NCBI RefSeq assembly: GCF_014836665.1
Contig: NZ_JACSQJ010000003.1
Coordinates: 124,001 to 188,000 of the forward strand
Length of the DNA stretch: 64,000 bases
Direction of reading: 5' to 3'
DNA from: Luteimonas colneyensis
GTDB lineage: Bacteria > Pseudomonadota > Gammaproteobacteria > Xanthomonadales > Xanthomonadaceae
Of this stretch, positions 19,493-28,700 are shown piece after piece. Numbering within the stretch: position 1 is the first letter of the stretch; every line of letters starts with the position of its first letter. The notes beneath the pieces were generated by a model. It worked only from the letters and a program-made list of their open reading frames with translations, ran no database searches and was not told the origin of the DNA. A program made the translations under genes and the position numbers.

Positions 19493-21586
19493 ATGGCTTA
19501 CTCGCTCGCCGACGCGCGCTTCTTCTTCGCACGCGCCGCCGGCCTCGCCCACCGCAGCCTGCTGAGCCTGCGCACGCGAGGCCTTCGCACGACCTGGGAA
19601 CGCGTCCGTGCCCAGCTGGCACCTCCGCCGCACGCACTGCGCAGGGACCTGTTCCTGCCGACGCCGGCCGCCTTCGCGCCCTTCGCGCTTCCGACCAGCC
19701 CGGAGCCGCGGGCCAGCATCGTGATCCCGGTCTACGGCCAGTTCGCGCATACGCTGGCCTGCTTGCGCGCGCTGGCGGCGCACCCGCCGGATTCGGCCTT
19801 CGAAGTGATCGTGGTCGACGATGGCTCGACCGATGAAACGCCCGAGCGCCTGCCGCAGGTGGCTGGACTGCGCTACCACCGGCGCGCACGCAACGGTGGC
19901 TTCATCGCCGCCTGCAACGACGGGGCGTTGCTGGCGCGCGGTGAGTACCTGGTCCTGCTCAACAACGACACCGTGCCGCAGCCTGGATGGCTGGACGCGC
20001 TGCTGGCCACCTTCGACGGACATCCCCGCACCGGCCTGGCCGGTGCGCAGCTGCTGTATCCCGACGGGCGGCTACAGGAGGCCGGCGGCGTGGTGTTCGA
20101 CAACGGCGGCGCCTGGAACTACGGCCGCTTCGGCGACCCGGCCGATCCGCGTTACGCCTACGTCCGCGAAGCCGATTACGTCAGCGGCGCGGCCATTGCC
20201 ATTCCCACGCGGCTCTTCCTCGGACTTGGCGGCTTCGACGCCCGCTATGCGCCCGCCTATTACGAGGACACCGACCTCGCGTTCGCGGTCCGCGCAGCCG
20301 GCCTCCGGGTGCTGTACCAGCCGGCGGCGAAGGTGGTCCACGACGAGGGCACCAGCTCCGGCACCAGCATCGACAGCGGAGTGAAGGCCTACCAGACGCG
20401 CAACCGGGAGGTCTTCCTGTCCCACCGCCGCGAGGCCCTGGCCCGGCTGCGCCCGCCGCACGAGCCGACGCCAGCCACCCTGCACGCACGCCAGCGCCAG
20501 GTCCTGGTGATCGACGCGCTGACCCCGCAGCCGGACCGCGATTCCGGATCGCTGCGCCTGTTCAATCTCATGCGCCTGCTGCGCGAGGAGGGCGCGCACG
20601 TCGTCTTCATGCCCGCGCACCGCCGCTACGAGGGGCGGTATACCGATGCCCTGCGCCAGCTGGGCGTGGAAGCGTGGCATGCACCCTACGCCGCGCGCGC
20701 GCCGGCCTGGCTGGCCGAGCACGGCCCGCGCTTCGACGTGGTCATGGCCTGCCGCCACTACGTCGCCAGCGAGTTCCTGCCCCTGCTGCGGCGCCACGCG
20801 CCACGGGCGAAGCGCGTGTTCGACAGCATCGACCTGCACTACCTGCGCGAATCACGCACGGCGCAGGTCTGCGGCGACCCCGCGCTGGCCCGGGCCGCGG
20901 AGCGCACGCGCAAACAGGAGCTCGCCGTGATCGCCGCCGCCGACACCACCCTGGTGGTCAGCGCGGTGGAGCGCGAGGTGCTGGCCGCGGACGCGCCCGG
21001 GGCGCGGGTGGAGGTGCTGTCCAACCTGCACAGCGTGGCCGGCCCCGGCCTGCCCTTCGAACAGCGCCGTGACCTGGTCTTCGTCGGCGGCTTCCGCCAT
21101 CCGCCGAATGTGGACGCGGTGCGCTGGTTCGTGTCCGAGGTGCTGCCGCGGGTGCACGAGCGGCTGCCCGACGTGCGCTTCCACTGCATCGGCGCGGACA
21201 TGCCGGCGGAAATCGAGGCGCTTGGCGCGCTGCCGGGCGTGGAAATGCACGGCTACGTCCCCGACATCACGCCGTACATGGAGGGCTGCCGGCTGGCGCT
21301 GGCGCCGCTGCGCTACGGCGCGGGGGTCAAGGGCAAGGTCAACCTGAGCATGGCCCACGGCCAGCCCGTGGTCGCCACCAGCTGCGCCGCCGAAGGCATG
21401 CACCTGGTCGACGGCCGCGACGTGCTCGTGGCCGATGACGCCGGTGGCTTCGCCGATGCGGTGGTCCGGGCCTACGGCGACCCTGCGCTCTGGGAGCGGC
21501 TGGCCGCCGGGGGCCTGGACAACATCGAGCGCCACTTTTCCGCCGAGGCGGCGCGCGGAGTGGTCCGGCGCGTGTTCTTCGACTGA
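19493..21586 (+). CDS. two-domain glycosyltransferase (GT2-like fused to GT4-like)
   Basis: A 697-residue protein. Residues ~70-330 form a GT-A/GT2 domain: ASIVIPVYGQFAHTLACLRA, VIVVDDGSTDETPE, an LLNNDTVPQPGW acceptor/metal motif and YEDTDLAFAVR. Residues ~350-690 are GT-B/GT4-like: DSIDLHYLRESR, FVGGFRHPPNVDAVRWF and PLRYGAGVKGKVNLSMAHG with a sugar-nucleotide loop. No membrane helix is seen. Probable role is adding two sugars in O-antigen, exopolysaccharide or surface glycan assembly, but it stands alone with no polysaccharide cluster nearby, so acceptor and donors are unknown. It is divergent from mrcB. Confidence 0.85.
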   Translation: MAYSLADARFFFARAAGLAHRSLLSLRTRGLRTTWERVRAQLAPPPHALRRDLFLPTPAAFAPFALPTSPEPRASIVIPVYGQFAHTLACLRALAAHPPDSAFEVIVVDDGSTDETPERLPQVAGLRYHRRARNGGFIAACNDGALLARGEYLVLLNNDTVPQPGWLDALLATFDGHPRTGLAGAQLLYPDGRLQEAGGVVFDNGGAWNYGRFGDPADPRYAYVREADYVSGAAIAIPTRLFLGLGGFDARYAPAYYEDTDLAFAVRAAGLRVLYQPAAKVVHDEGTSSGTSIDSGVKAYQTRNREVFLSHRREALARLRPPHEPTPATLHARQRQVLVIDALTPQPDRDSGSLRLFNLMRLLREEGAHVVFMPAHRRYEGRYTDALRQLGVEAWHAPYAARAPAWLAEHGPRFDVVMACRHYVASEFLPLLRRHAPRAKRVFDSIDLHYLRESRTAQVCGDPALARAAERTRKQELAVIAAADTTLVVSAVEREVLAADAPGARVEVLSNLHSVAGPGLPFEQRRDLVFVGGFRHPPNVDAVRWFVSEVLPRVHERLPDVRFHCIGADMPAEIEALGALPGVEMHGYVPDITPYMEGCRLALAPLRYGAGVKGKVNLSMAHGQPVVATSCAAEGMHLVDGRDVLVADDAGGFADAVVRAYGDPALWERLAAGGLDNIERHFSAEAARGVVRRVFFD

Positions 21587-21593
21587 GGCGCGC

Positions 21594-22973
21594 TCAGTCG
21601 AACCTGGAGGCGGCGGCCGCCGCGCGCACCCGGCGTTCGAAATCGTCGAGTCCTGGAACCGCCGGATCCACGCGTCGCGCCGCGGCCAGTGCGGTGCGCG
21701 CGTTGCCGATCTCCCCCGCGCCCAGGCGCTCGTCGCCAACGGCCAGCCAGCGCTCCGCCAGCTGCCGGCGTGCGGCTGCCAGTTCGCCGGCGTCCTCGCC
21801 CAGGCCGGCCCGTGCGTCCAGGCAGGCACCGGCGCTGCGGAGGCTGTTGGCGCGCAGCTCGCGTGCGTGGCACTCGCGCGCCAGGGGCAGCAGCCGCTCC
21901 GCCGCTGCGATCGCCCCGGGTGAGCCGGGGTCCAGCGCCAGCGCGGCGGCCACGTGGTCGACCGCGCCGTCCCCGCGCGGATCGAACAGCCTGCCCTCGG
22001 CCTCGGCGGCTTCGGCCGCGGCCAGCAGCGCGGAGACGCGGCGCAGCCGCTCGGCCTCGTCCAGGGGCGCGGTCGTGGCGGCGGGATCGGACACGCCTGC
22101 AGGGCTCGCGAGCGGGGACCCCGACGCTCCGCCAGCGAGCAGGCGCGACAGCCCTTCGGCATCCAGCCGGGCCTCCTCCATCAGCCGCGCCAGCGTATCC
22201 GGCAGGTCGACGTGCCCGGGATCGTAGGTGCGCACCGTGCCGACCAGGCGCGCGGCCTCCGCCACGTCGCCGGCGCGCAGCGCCTCGCGCGCCTGTGCCA
22301 GCAGCTCGGCCAGGGCGTCCTCGCGGCCGCGCAGCGCGCCGGGATGCGTCGGCTCGAGCGCGAGCACGTGCGCGTACAGCGGCAGGGCGCTGCCGACGCC
22401 GCCATCCAGCCGCCCCGCCGCATGTGCCTCCTCGGCATGGGCGAACAGGCCGTCCACGCCGGCGTGTCCCGCCTCGCGCTGGCGCAGGGCTTCGGCCAGG
22501 GCATCGGCCTCGGCGCGCGGCACCGACAGCGCGCGCGCCAGCGCCAGGTGGCGGTGGGCGTCGGCGAAGCGATCACCGGCCAGCGCCACGCGCGCCTGCT
22601 CCAGCGCCGCCAGCGCCACGCGCGCGAGTCCCTGCCGGACCTCGGCGCGGTCGGGATCCATCGCCAGCGCGGCCTCGAACAGCTCGCGCGCGCCGCGCCC
22701 GTCCTCGTCGCTCAGGCGGCCCTCGGCCAGGGCCTGCTCGGCCTCTTCGCGCAGCGCCTGGGCGCGCGTCTGCGGCCACAGCCAGGCCCCGATGGGCGCG
22801 CGCAGCACCGCCAGCAGCACGATCGCCAGCATCGAACCGATCAGCCACCAGCGCCAGTGGCGGACCATGCCCAGGCGCACCGGCAGCGACGAGACCCAGC
22901 GCGCGATGGCGCTGGCGCTGGGCGGTTCGGGGAACGGGTCGAGGTGGCCGGGCGAGTTCACGCGCGGCAGCAT
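21594..22973 (-). CDS. TPR-repeat single-span membrane protein, function unknown
   Basis: 459 residues. A cytoplasmic N-terminus of about 43 residues precedes one membrane helix (WWLIGSMLAIVLLAVLRAPIG). The rest is Ala/Glu/Arg-rich helical TPR-like repeats (ELFEAALAMDPDRAEVRQGL; ALPLYAHVLALEPTHPGALR; HVAAALALDPGSPGAIAAAE), so the bulk is probably periplasmic. It starts 25 nt after the relA stop and may be co-transcribed. Such proteins are common in Xanthomonadaceae, but I do not recognise a characterised one. Confidence 0.75.
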   Translation of the reverse strand: MLPRVNSPGHLDPFPEPPSASAIARWVSSLPVRLGMVRHWRWWLIGSMLAIVLLAVLRAPIGAWLWPQTRAQALREEAEQALAEGRLSDEDGRGARELFEAALAMDPDRAEVRQGLARVALAALEQARVALAGDRFADAHRHLALARALSVPRAEADALAEALRQREAGHAGVDGLFAHAEEAHAAGRLDGGVGSALPLYAHVLALEPTHPGALRGREDALAELLAQAREALRAGDVAEAARLVGTVRTYDPGHVDLPDTLARLMEEARLDAEGLSRLLAGGASGSPLASPAGVSDPAATTAPLDEAERLRRVSALLAAAEAAEAEGRLFDPRGDGAVDHVAAALALDPGSPGAIAAAERLLPLARECHARELRANSLRSAGACLDARAGLGEDAGELAAARRQLAERWLAVGDERLGAGEIGNARTALAAARRVDPAVPGLDDFERRVRAAAAASRFD

Positions 22974-22998
22974 AAAGCGGGCACGGTGAACGCGCGGC

Positions 22999-25194
22999 TC
23001 AGGCGCGCCGGGCGCGCTCGACCCCGGGCAGCGCCTCGAGCCGGCCCAGCAGCCGCGACAGCTGCCCGAAATCGGCCACCCGCAGCGCCAGCCGCAGCTG
23101 CACCCGCCCCTGGGCGCGTCCGGCGCCGCCGCCCTCGATCGACAGCACGTGCGCGTCCTCCTGCGCGATCAGGTTGGTCACGTCCTTGAGCAGGTGCTTG
23201 CGGTCGACCGCGTCGAGCACCACCGACGCCTCGTGGCCGCCTCCGGAAGCGCCCCATTCCACCGGAAGCACGCGCTGCGGCTCCTTCGCCGACAGGCGCA
23301 CGAACGCGGCGCAGTCGGCGCGATGCACGCTGACGCCACGGGTCCGGGTCAGGTAGCCGGCGATCGCCTCGCCGGGCAGGGGCTGGCAGCAGCGCGCGAT
23401 CTGCACCAGCAGGTTGTCGACGCCGACGACGGTGAAGTCGCGGCTCGCGGCCTTGCGCACGCGCCGGGGCGCACGCACCGCGATCACCCCGTCGTCCGCG
23501 GGGCCCGCGGCCGCCTCGCGCTGCGCACGCTCGTGCTCGGCCAGCGCACGCGCGACCTGGTGCGGGCCGACGTCGCCGAGCGCCACCAGCACGTGCAGGT
23601 CGTCGGCGGACTCGACGTTGAAGCGCTTCAGCACCGGCGCCAGGTCCGCGTGGCCCAGCCCCACGCGCTTGAGCTCGCGCTCCAGCAGCTCGCGACCGTC
23701 CTGCAGGTTGCGCGCGCGATCAAGCTTGTGGAACCAGGCGCGCACCTTCTCGCGCGAACGCGGGCTGGCGAGGTAGCCGCTGGTGGTCATCAGCCAGTCG
23801 CGCCGCGGCTCGGAGACCCTGCCGGTGAGGATCTCGACGCGGTCGCCGGAATGCAGCACGTGGTCCAGCGGCACGATGCGGCCGTCGACCTTGGCGCCGC
23901 GGCAGCGGTGGCCGACCTCGGTGTGCACGCGGTAGGCGAAGTCGAGCGGAGTCGCACCGCGCGGCAGGTCGATGACCTCGCCCTTCGGCGTCAGCGCGTA
24001 GATGCGGTCCTCCACCAGTTCGGTGTCGAAGGCGCCGGCCAGCGCGCCGTGGCCGTCGTCGGCGCCGTCGGTGGTGGCCTCGAGCAGGCTGCGCATCCAT
24101 TCGATCTTGCGGTTGACCGCGGCCTCGCCGGCCGCCGAGCGCTGGGAGCCGCCGCTCTCCTTGTAGCGCCAGTGAGCGGCCACGCCGCGCTCGGCCTGCT
24201 CGTGCATCTCGCGGGTGCGGATCTGCACCTCGAGCGTCTTGCCCTCCGGCCCGACCACGGCGGTGTGCAGCGAGCGGTAGTCGTTGTGCTTGGGACGGGC
24301 GATGTAGTCGTCGAACTCGCCCGGCACCGGCGTCCACAGCGCGTGCACCACGCCCAGCGCCGCGTAGCAGGCCTGCACGTCGCCGACCAGCACGCGCACC
24401 GCGCGCAGGTCGTAGAGCTCGCCGATGGGCACGTTCTTCTTCTGCATCTTCTTCCAGATGCTGTAGATGTGCTTCGGCCGGCCGGCGATGTCGCCTTCGA
24501 TGCCCACCGCGCGCAGGGCCTCGCCCAGCATCGCGGTGACGCCTTCGATGTAGCGCTCGCGCCCGGCGCGCTTGTCGTCGAGCAGCTTGGCGATGCGGCG
24601 GTAGGTGTCGGGTTCGAGGTGGCGGAACGCCAGGTCCTCCAGCTCCCACTTCAGCTGCCAGATGCCCAGGCGGTTGGCCAGCGGCGCGTGGATGTCGCGG
24701 GTGAGCCGCGCCAGCGCCAGGCGCTCGTCCGCGGGCAGTGCGGTGGCGGCGCGCATCCGTGCCAGCTGCCGGGCCAGCAGCACCAGCACCACGCGCAGGT
24801 CGCGGACCAGGGCCAGCAGCAGGCGGCGCAGGCCCTCGTGGCCGCGCCCGCCAGCCTGCTCCGCGTGCAGCGCCCACACCTGGCCGGCGGCGTCCTGGCC
24901 CTCGAGGAGCGCCGGGATCGCGGCGCCTGGACCGTGACCGGGCGCGACGTGGCGCTGGGCCCAGTCGGGCACCGCATGCAGGATGGCCGCGGCCATCACC
25001 TCGGCGTCGGCGTCGAGCAGCGCCAGCGCCTCGAGCGTGTCCTCCAGCACCGCCCGCGTGTCGATGCACGGCGCCGGCCCCCCGGCCGCGGCCGCCCTCA
25101 GTAGCGCCGCCACCGGCGCGTGCAGGCCGTGCAGCGCCGGCAGCGCCAGCAGGCCCTCGATGTCCACGGTGTCGACCACGTCGCTGACCGCCAA
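22999..25194 (-). CDS. relA: RelA-type (p)ppGpp synthetase, HD hydrolase domain degenerate
   Basis: 731 residues. The N-terminal HD-like domain lacks the metal-binding His-Asp pair (AAAILHAVPDWAQ where hydrolases have HD), so it should only synthesise. The synthetase domain is intact: RPKHIYSIWKKMQKK, YDLRAVRVLV, FDDYIARPKHNDYRSLHTAV and EVQIRTREMHEQAERGVAAHW. TGS (YALTPKGEVIDLPRGATPLD), helical, Cys-containing (ARCCQPLPGE) and ACT regions follow. It binds stalled ribosomes on amino-acid starvation. The start is uncertain: TTG 25194 (MAVSDVVDTVD) or GTG 25179; no clear ribosome site favours either. Confidence 0.94.
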   Translation of the reverse strand: MAVSDVVDTVDIEGLLALPALHGLHAPVAALLRAAAAGGPAPCIDTRAVLEDTLEALALLDADAEVMAAAILHAVPDWAQRHVAPGHGPGAAIPALLEGQDAAGQVWALHAEQAGGRGHEGLRRLLLALVRDLRVVLVLLARQLARMRAATALPADERLALARLTRDIHAPLANRLGIWQLKWELEDLAFRHLEPDTYRRIAKLLDDKRAGRERYIEGVTAMLGEALRAVGIEGDIAGRPKHIYSIWKKMQKKNVPIGELYDLRAVRVLVGDVQACYAALGVVHALWTPVPGEFDDYIARPKHNDYRSLHTAVVGPEGKTLEVQIRTREMHEQAERGVAAHWRYKESGGSQRSAAGEAAVNRKIEWMRSLLEATTDGADDGHGALAGAFDTELVEDRIYALTPKGEVIDLPRGATPLDFAYRVHTEVGHRCRGAKVDGRIVPLDHVLHSGDRVEILTGRVSEPRRDWLMTTSGYLASPRSREKVRAWFHKLDRARNLQDGRELLERELKRVGLGHADLAPVLKRFNVESADDLHVLVALGDVGPHQVARALAEHERAQREAAAGPADDGVIAVRAPRRVRKAASRDFTVVGVDNLLVQIARCCQPLPGEAIAGYLTRTRGVSVHRADCAAFVRLSAKEPQRVLPVEWGASGGGHEASVVLDAVDRKHLLKDVTNLIAQEDAHVLSIEGGGAGRAQGRVQLRLALRVADFGQLSRLLGRLEALPGVERARRA

Positions 25195-25249
25195 GGCGGG
25201 TGATGGGACGGTCTACACTAGCCCGACCTCGCCATCGGGAACAGACGCC

Positions 25250-25732
25250 ATGCCGGTCCGCATCTTCCTTTTCGCCGCCCTGCTCTTCGTCGCCGCGCCG
25301 GTGCTCGCGCAGCAGCAGCCGATCGAAACCAGCATGACGCCCGAGGAGTTCAAGGCCGCCGGCCTGGACAAGCTCGACGCCGCGGAGCTGGCGCGCCTCA
25401 ACGCCTGGCTGGGCCGCACCATCGAAGGCGAGACCGAGAAGGCGGCGGCCACCGCCAAGCGCAAGGTGGAGGACGAGAACCGCGGCTTCCTCAGCTTCGG
25501 CTCGAACGAGCCGGTGACCGGGCGCATCTCCGGCGAGTTCCGCGGCTTCGCCAACGGGCGCGAGTACACGCTCGACAACGGCCAGGTCTGGCGCCAGATC
25601 GATTCGGCCACCCTGGCCGGCGTGCGCCGGGACGCGCCGGCCGTCCGCATCACGCCGAGCCTGGTCGGCAACGCCTGGTACATGGCCGTCGAGGGCTCCA
25701 ACACCCGCGCCAAGGTCCAGCGGATCAAGTAA
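25250..25732 (+). CDS. small secreted protein, conserved type but function unknown
   Basis: 160 residues with a clean signal peptide (MPVRIFLFAALLFVAAPVLA, cleavage before QQQP), a helical, charged middle (LDKLDAAELARLNAWLGRTI) and a small beta-rich C-terminal domain with GEFRGFANGREYTLDNGQVW. I do not recognise a named family. It is divergent from relA by 55 bp, and its 3' end overlaps the convergent hrpA stop by 8 nt. ATG 25250 is chosen because the signal peptide starts there. Confidence 0.8.
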   Translation: MPVRIFLFAALLFVAAPVLAQQQPIETSMTPEEFKAAGLDKLDAAELARLNAWLGRTIEGETEKAAATAKRKVEDENRGFLSFGSNEPVTGRISGEFRGFANGREYTLDNGQVWRQIDSATLAGVRRDAPAVRITPSLVGNAWYMAVEGSNTRAKVQRIK

Positions 25733-28700
25733 GCGCTGCCAGCCGCGCCGCCAGCTTTTTCGGCGAGACGCCGCCCCTGGCGCCGAGCTCCTGCGCGAAC
25801 AGCTGCACGCGCAGTTCCTCCAGCTCCCAGCGCAGCGCCTGCCAGCCCGGATCGCCGACGCGGCCCGCGGCCGTGGCGCGGGCCAGCGCGTCGGCGAACG
25901 GCTTCACCTCCAGCATGCGCTGCTGGTCGCGCGCGGGATCGTTGAGCGCGCGGCCGGCGCGGATTGCCAGCGCCTTCAGGTAGCGCGGATAGCCGGCCAG
26001 CACGTCGGCCGGCACGTCACGCAGGAACCCCGGGGGCACCAGGGCCGCGAGCTGCGCCTGCATGTCGTCGAGGTTGCCGCGCGCCCAGCCCATCAGCTTG
26101 ACTTCCAGCGCCGCGCGCACCTCGGCCACCTTCCCCAGGATCGTTTCGGCCTGCTGCAGCCGGCGCATCGCCTCGGGGAACAGCGCCTTGCCGACGGCCT
26201 CCGCGTGCGCCGCGAACGCGCCGGGATCGCGGATGTCATCCAGCCCTTCAGCAGTCAGCGCCGCGAAGGCGCCATCCACCAGGTCCTCGCGCAGGGTGTC
26301 GGCCGGACGGGGACCGCCGGCCTCGCGCGGCGCGCCGGATTCGATCGCCGCGTACAGCAGCGCCGTCTTCGGCTGCACCGGCAGCTGCCGGCGCGCCTGG
26401 CGCATGCGGTCGGCGAGCGCGATCGCCAGCAGCCGGCGCACGCCGCCCGGATGCAGGCGCGCGGCCTCGGCGCGATCGGCATGGACGTCGAGCGAGACCG
26501 CGTCGCCCTCGTCCTGCAGCGCCGGCCACGCGGGCACGCCACCCGCGCCCGGCACGGAGACGGGGATCGGCGAGTCGGGGAAGGCGGTGAGCGCTTCGCG
26601 CGCCAGGCCGGCCGACGCGTGCGCGGCGAAGGCGTCCGTCGCGCGCGCGCCGAAACGGGCCCGGAGTTCGTCGAGGTCGCGCGACTCGGCCAGCACGCGG
26701 CGGCCGTCGGCATCGAGCAGCCTCAGGTTGGCCCGCAGGTGCGGCTCGAGCGCCGGTTCGTCGAAGTCGGTGGCGGCGACATCGGCACCGGTCAGGCGCT
26801 TGAGGAAACGCGCCAGGGCGCCGGTGATGCTGTCGGTGGCGGCGTCGGCCGCCCCGTGGGCCTCGGCGAAGGCGCGCGCGAAGTCCGGCGCCGGCACGAA
26901 GTTGCGGCGCAGCGCCTTGGGCAGCCCGCGCAGCAGCGCGGTGGCCTTGTCCTGCACGAATCCCGGCGCCAGCCAGCCCAGGCGCGGGGCATCCAGCGCA
27001 TTGAGCAGGTGCAGCGGCACCACCACGGTCATGCCGTCGTCGGGGGCGCCGGGCTCGAAGCGGTAATGCACCGCCAGCCGCGCGTCGCCGAGGGCGAAGT
27101 ACGCGGGGAAGCGGTCGGCGTCGCCGGCATCGGCGACCAGCAGGTCGTCGCGCGTCCACTGCAGCGCGCGCCGCGTATCCTTCTCCAGCGTCGCGTACCA
27201 GGCATCGAAGGCCTGCGCGCCGGTGATTTCCGTCGGCACGCGGTCGCGGTACCAGCGCAGCATCCAGTCCTCGTCCACCACCAGGCCGGTGCGGCGCTGC
27301 TTGGCCTCCTCTTCCTCCGCCGAGGCCAGGGTGCGGCGGTTGCGGGCGACGACGTCGGCGCGCAGGTTGATCTCTCCGGCCACCAGGCCGTCGCGCAGGA
27401 ACAGTTCGCGCGCCTCTTCGGGATAGTGGGCGCCGTAGTGGAATGGCCGCGCCGCGGCCAGCACCAGCCCGAACAGCGCCACCTGCTCGCTGCCGACCAC
27501 GCGCCCCTGCCTGCGCGACCAGCGCGGGTCGAAGTGGCGGCGGGACAGCAGGTGGGCGAGTTCGGCCTCGACCCACTCGGGCTCGATCGCGGCATTGGTC
27601 AGGGCCCAGACCTTCTCGGTGTCGAGCAGGGTCGCGGACAGCAGCCACGGCGGCGGCTTGGAAGCCAGCGTCGAGCCCGGGAACAGCTGGAAGCGACGCC
27701 CACGCGGCCCTTCATAGGCGACCTGGCGGCGCTTGTCGCGCTCCGGCAGGGCATGGCCGACCTGGGTCGGCAGGCCCGCCAGCAGCGCGCGGTGGAGGGC
27801 CTGGTAGAGGTCGCGCGCCTGGGCCACGGCGGCCACCTCCTCGGCGTCTCCGCCACGCGACGGGCCGCGCGCCCCGCGACGCCTGCGCCGCGGGCCACGT
27901 CGATCCTCCGCGGACGCCGGCGCCTCCGCGGCCAGCGGCTGCGCGGGCTCCGCAGCGCCCGCGGCGAACAGCGCATCGCCCGCGCGCGCCTCTTCGCTCC
28001 AGCCGAGCTCGGCGCACTGCAGCTTGAGCTGCCGGTGCAGCTCCCGCCATTCGCGCAGGCGCAGGAAGCCGAGGAAATTCCGGTCGGCCCACTTGCGCAG
28101 CTGCGACTGGGTCATGTCCTCGTGCGCGGCGCGATAGGCCTCCCACAGGCGCAGGATGGCGACGAACTCGGACTTCGGATCGGCGAAGGCGGCGTGCGCG
28201 GCATCGGCGGCGGCGCGCTGGTCGGCCGGCCGCTCGCGCGGGTCCTGGATGCCGAGGAAGGCGGCGATCACCAGCATCTCGCGCATGCAGTGGTGATCGT
28301 GGGCGGCCACCAGCATCCGCGCCAGCTTCACGTCGACCGGCAGCCGGGCCATCTGGCGGCCGATCGCGGTGAGCGCGCGGCGGCCGTCGACGGCGCCGAG
28401 TTCGGCCAGCTGCTGCCAGCCGTCGGCCACCGCGCGGGCGTCGGGCGGCTCGAGGAAGGGGAAGTCCTCGATCGCACCCAGGCCCAACGACAGCATGCGC
28501 AGGATCACCCCCGCCAGCGAGGCGCGGCGGATCTCGGGATCGGTGAACGCCGGCCGCGCGGCGAAGTCCGCCTCGTCGTACAGCCGGTAGCAGGTGCCGG
28601 GCGCCACGCGGCCGCAGCGGCCGGCACGCTGGTTGGCGCTGGCCTGGCTGACCGGTTCGATGTGCAGGCGGTCGAGCTTCTGCCGCGGGCTGTAGCGCTT

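Noticed and set aside
25195..25249. Promoter between relA and the small secreted gene (TACACT as -10)
   Set aside because: No -35 at 16-18 bp; CTGACC is 24 bp away.
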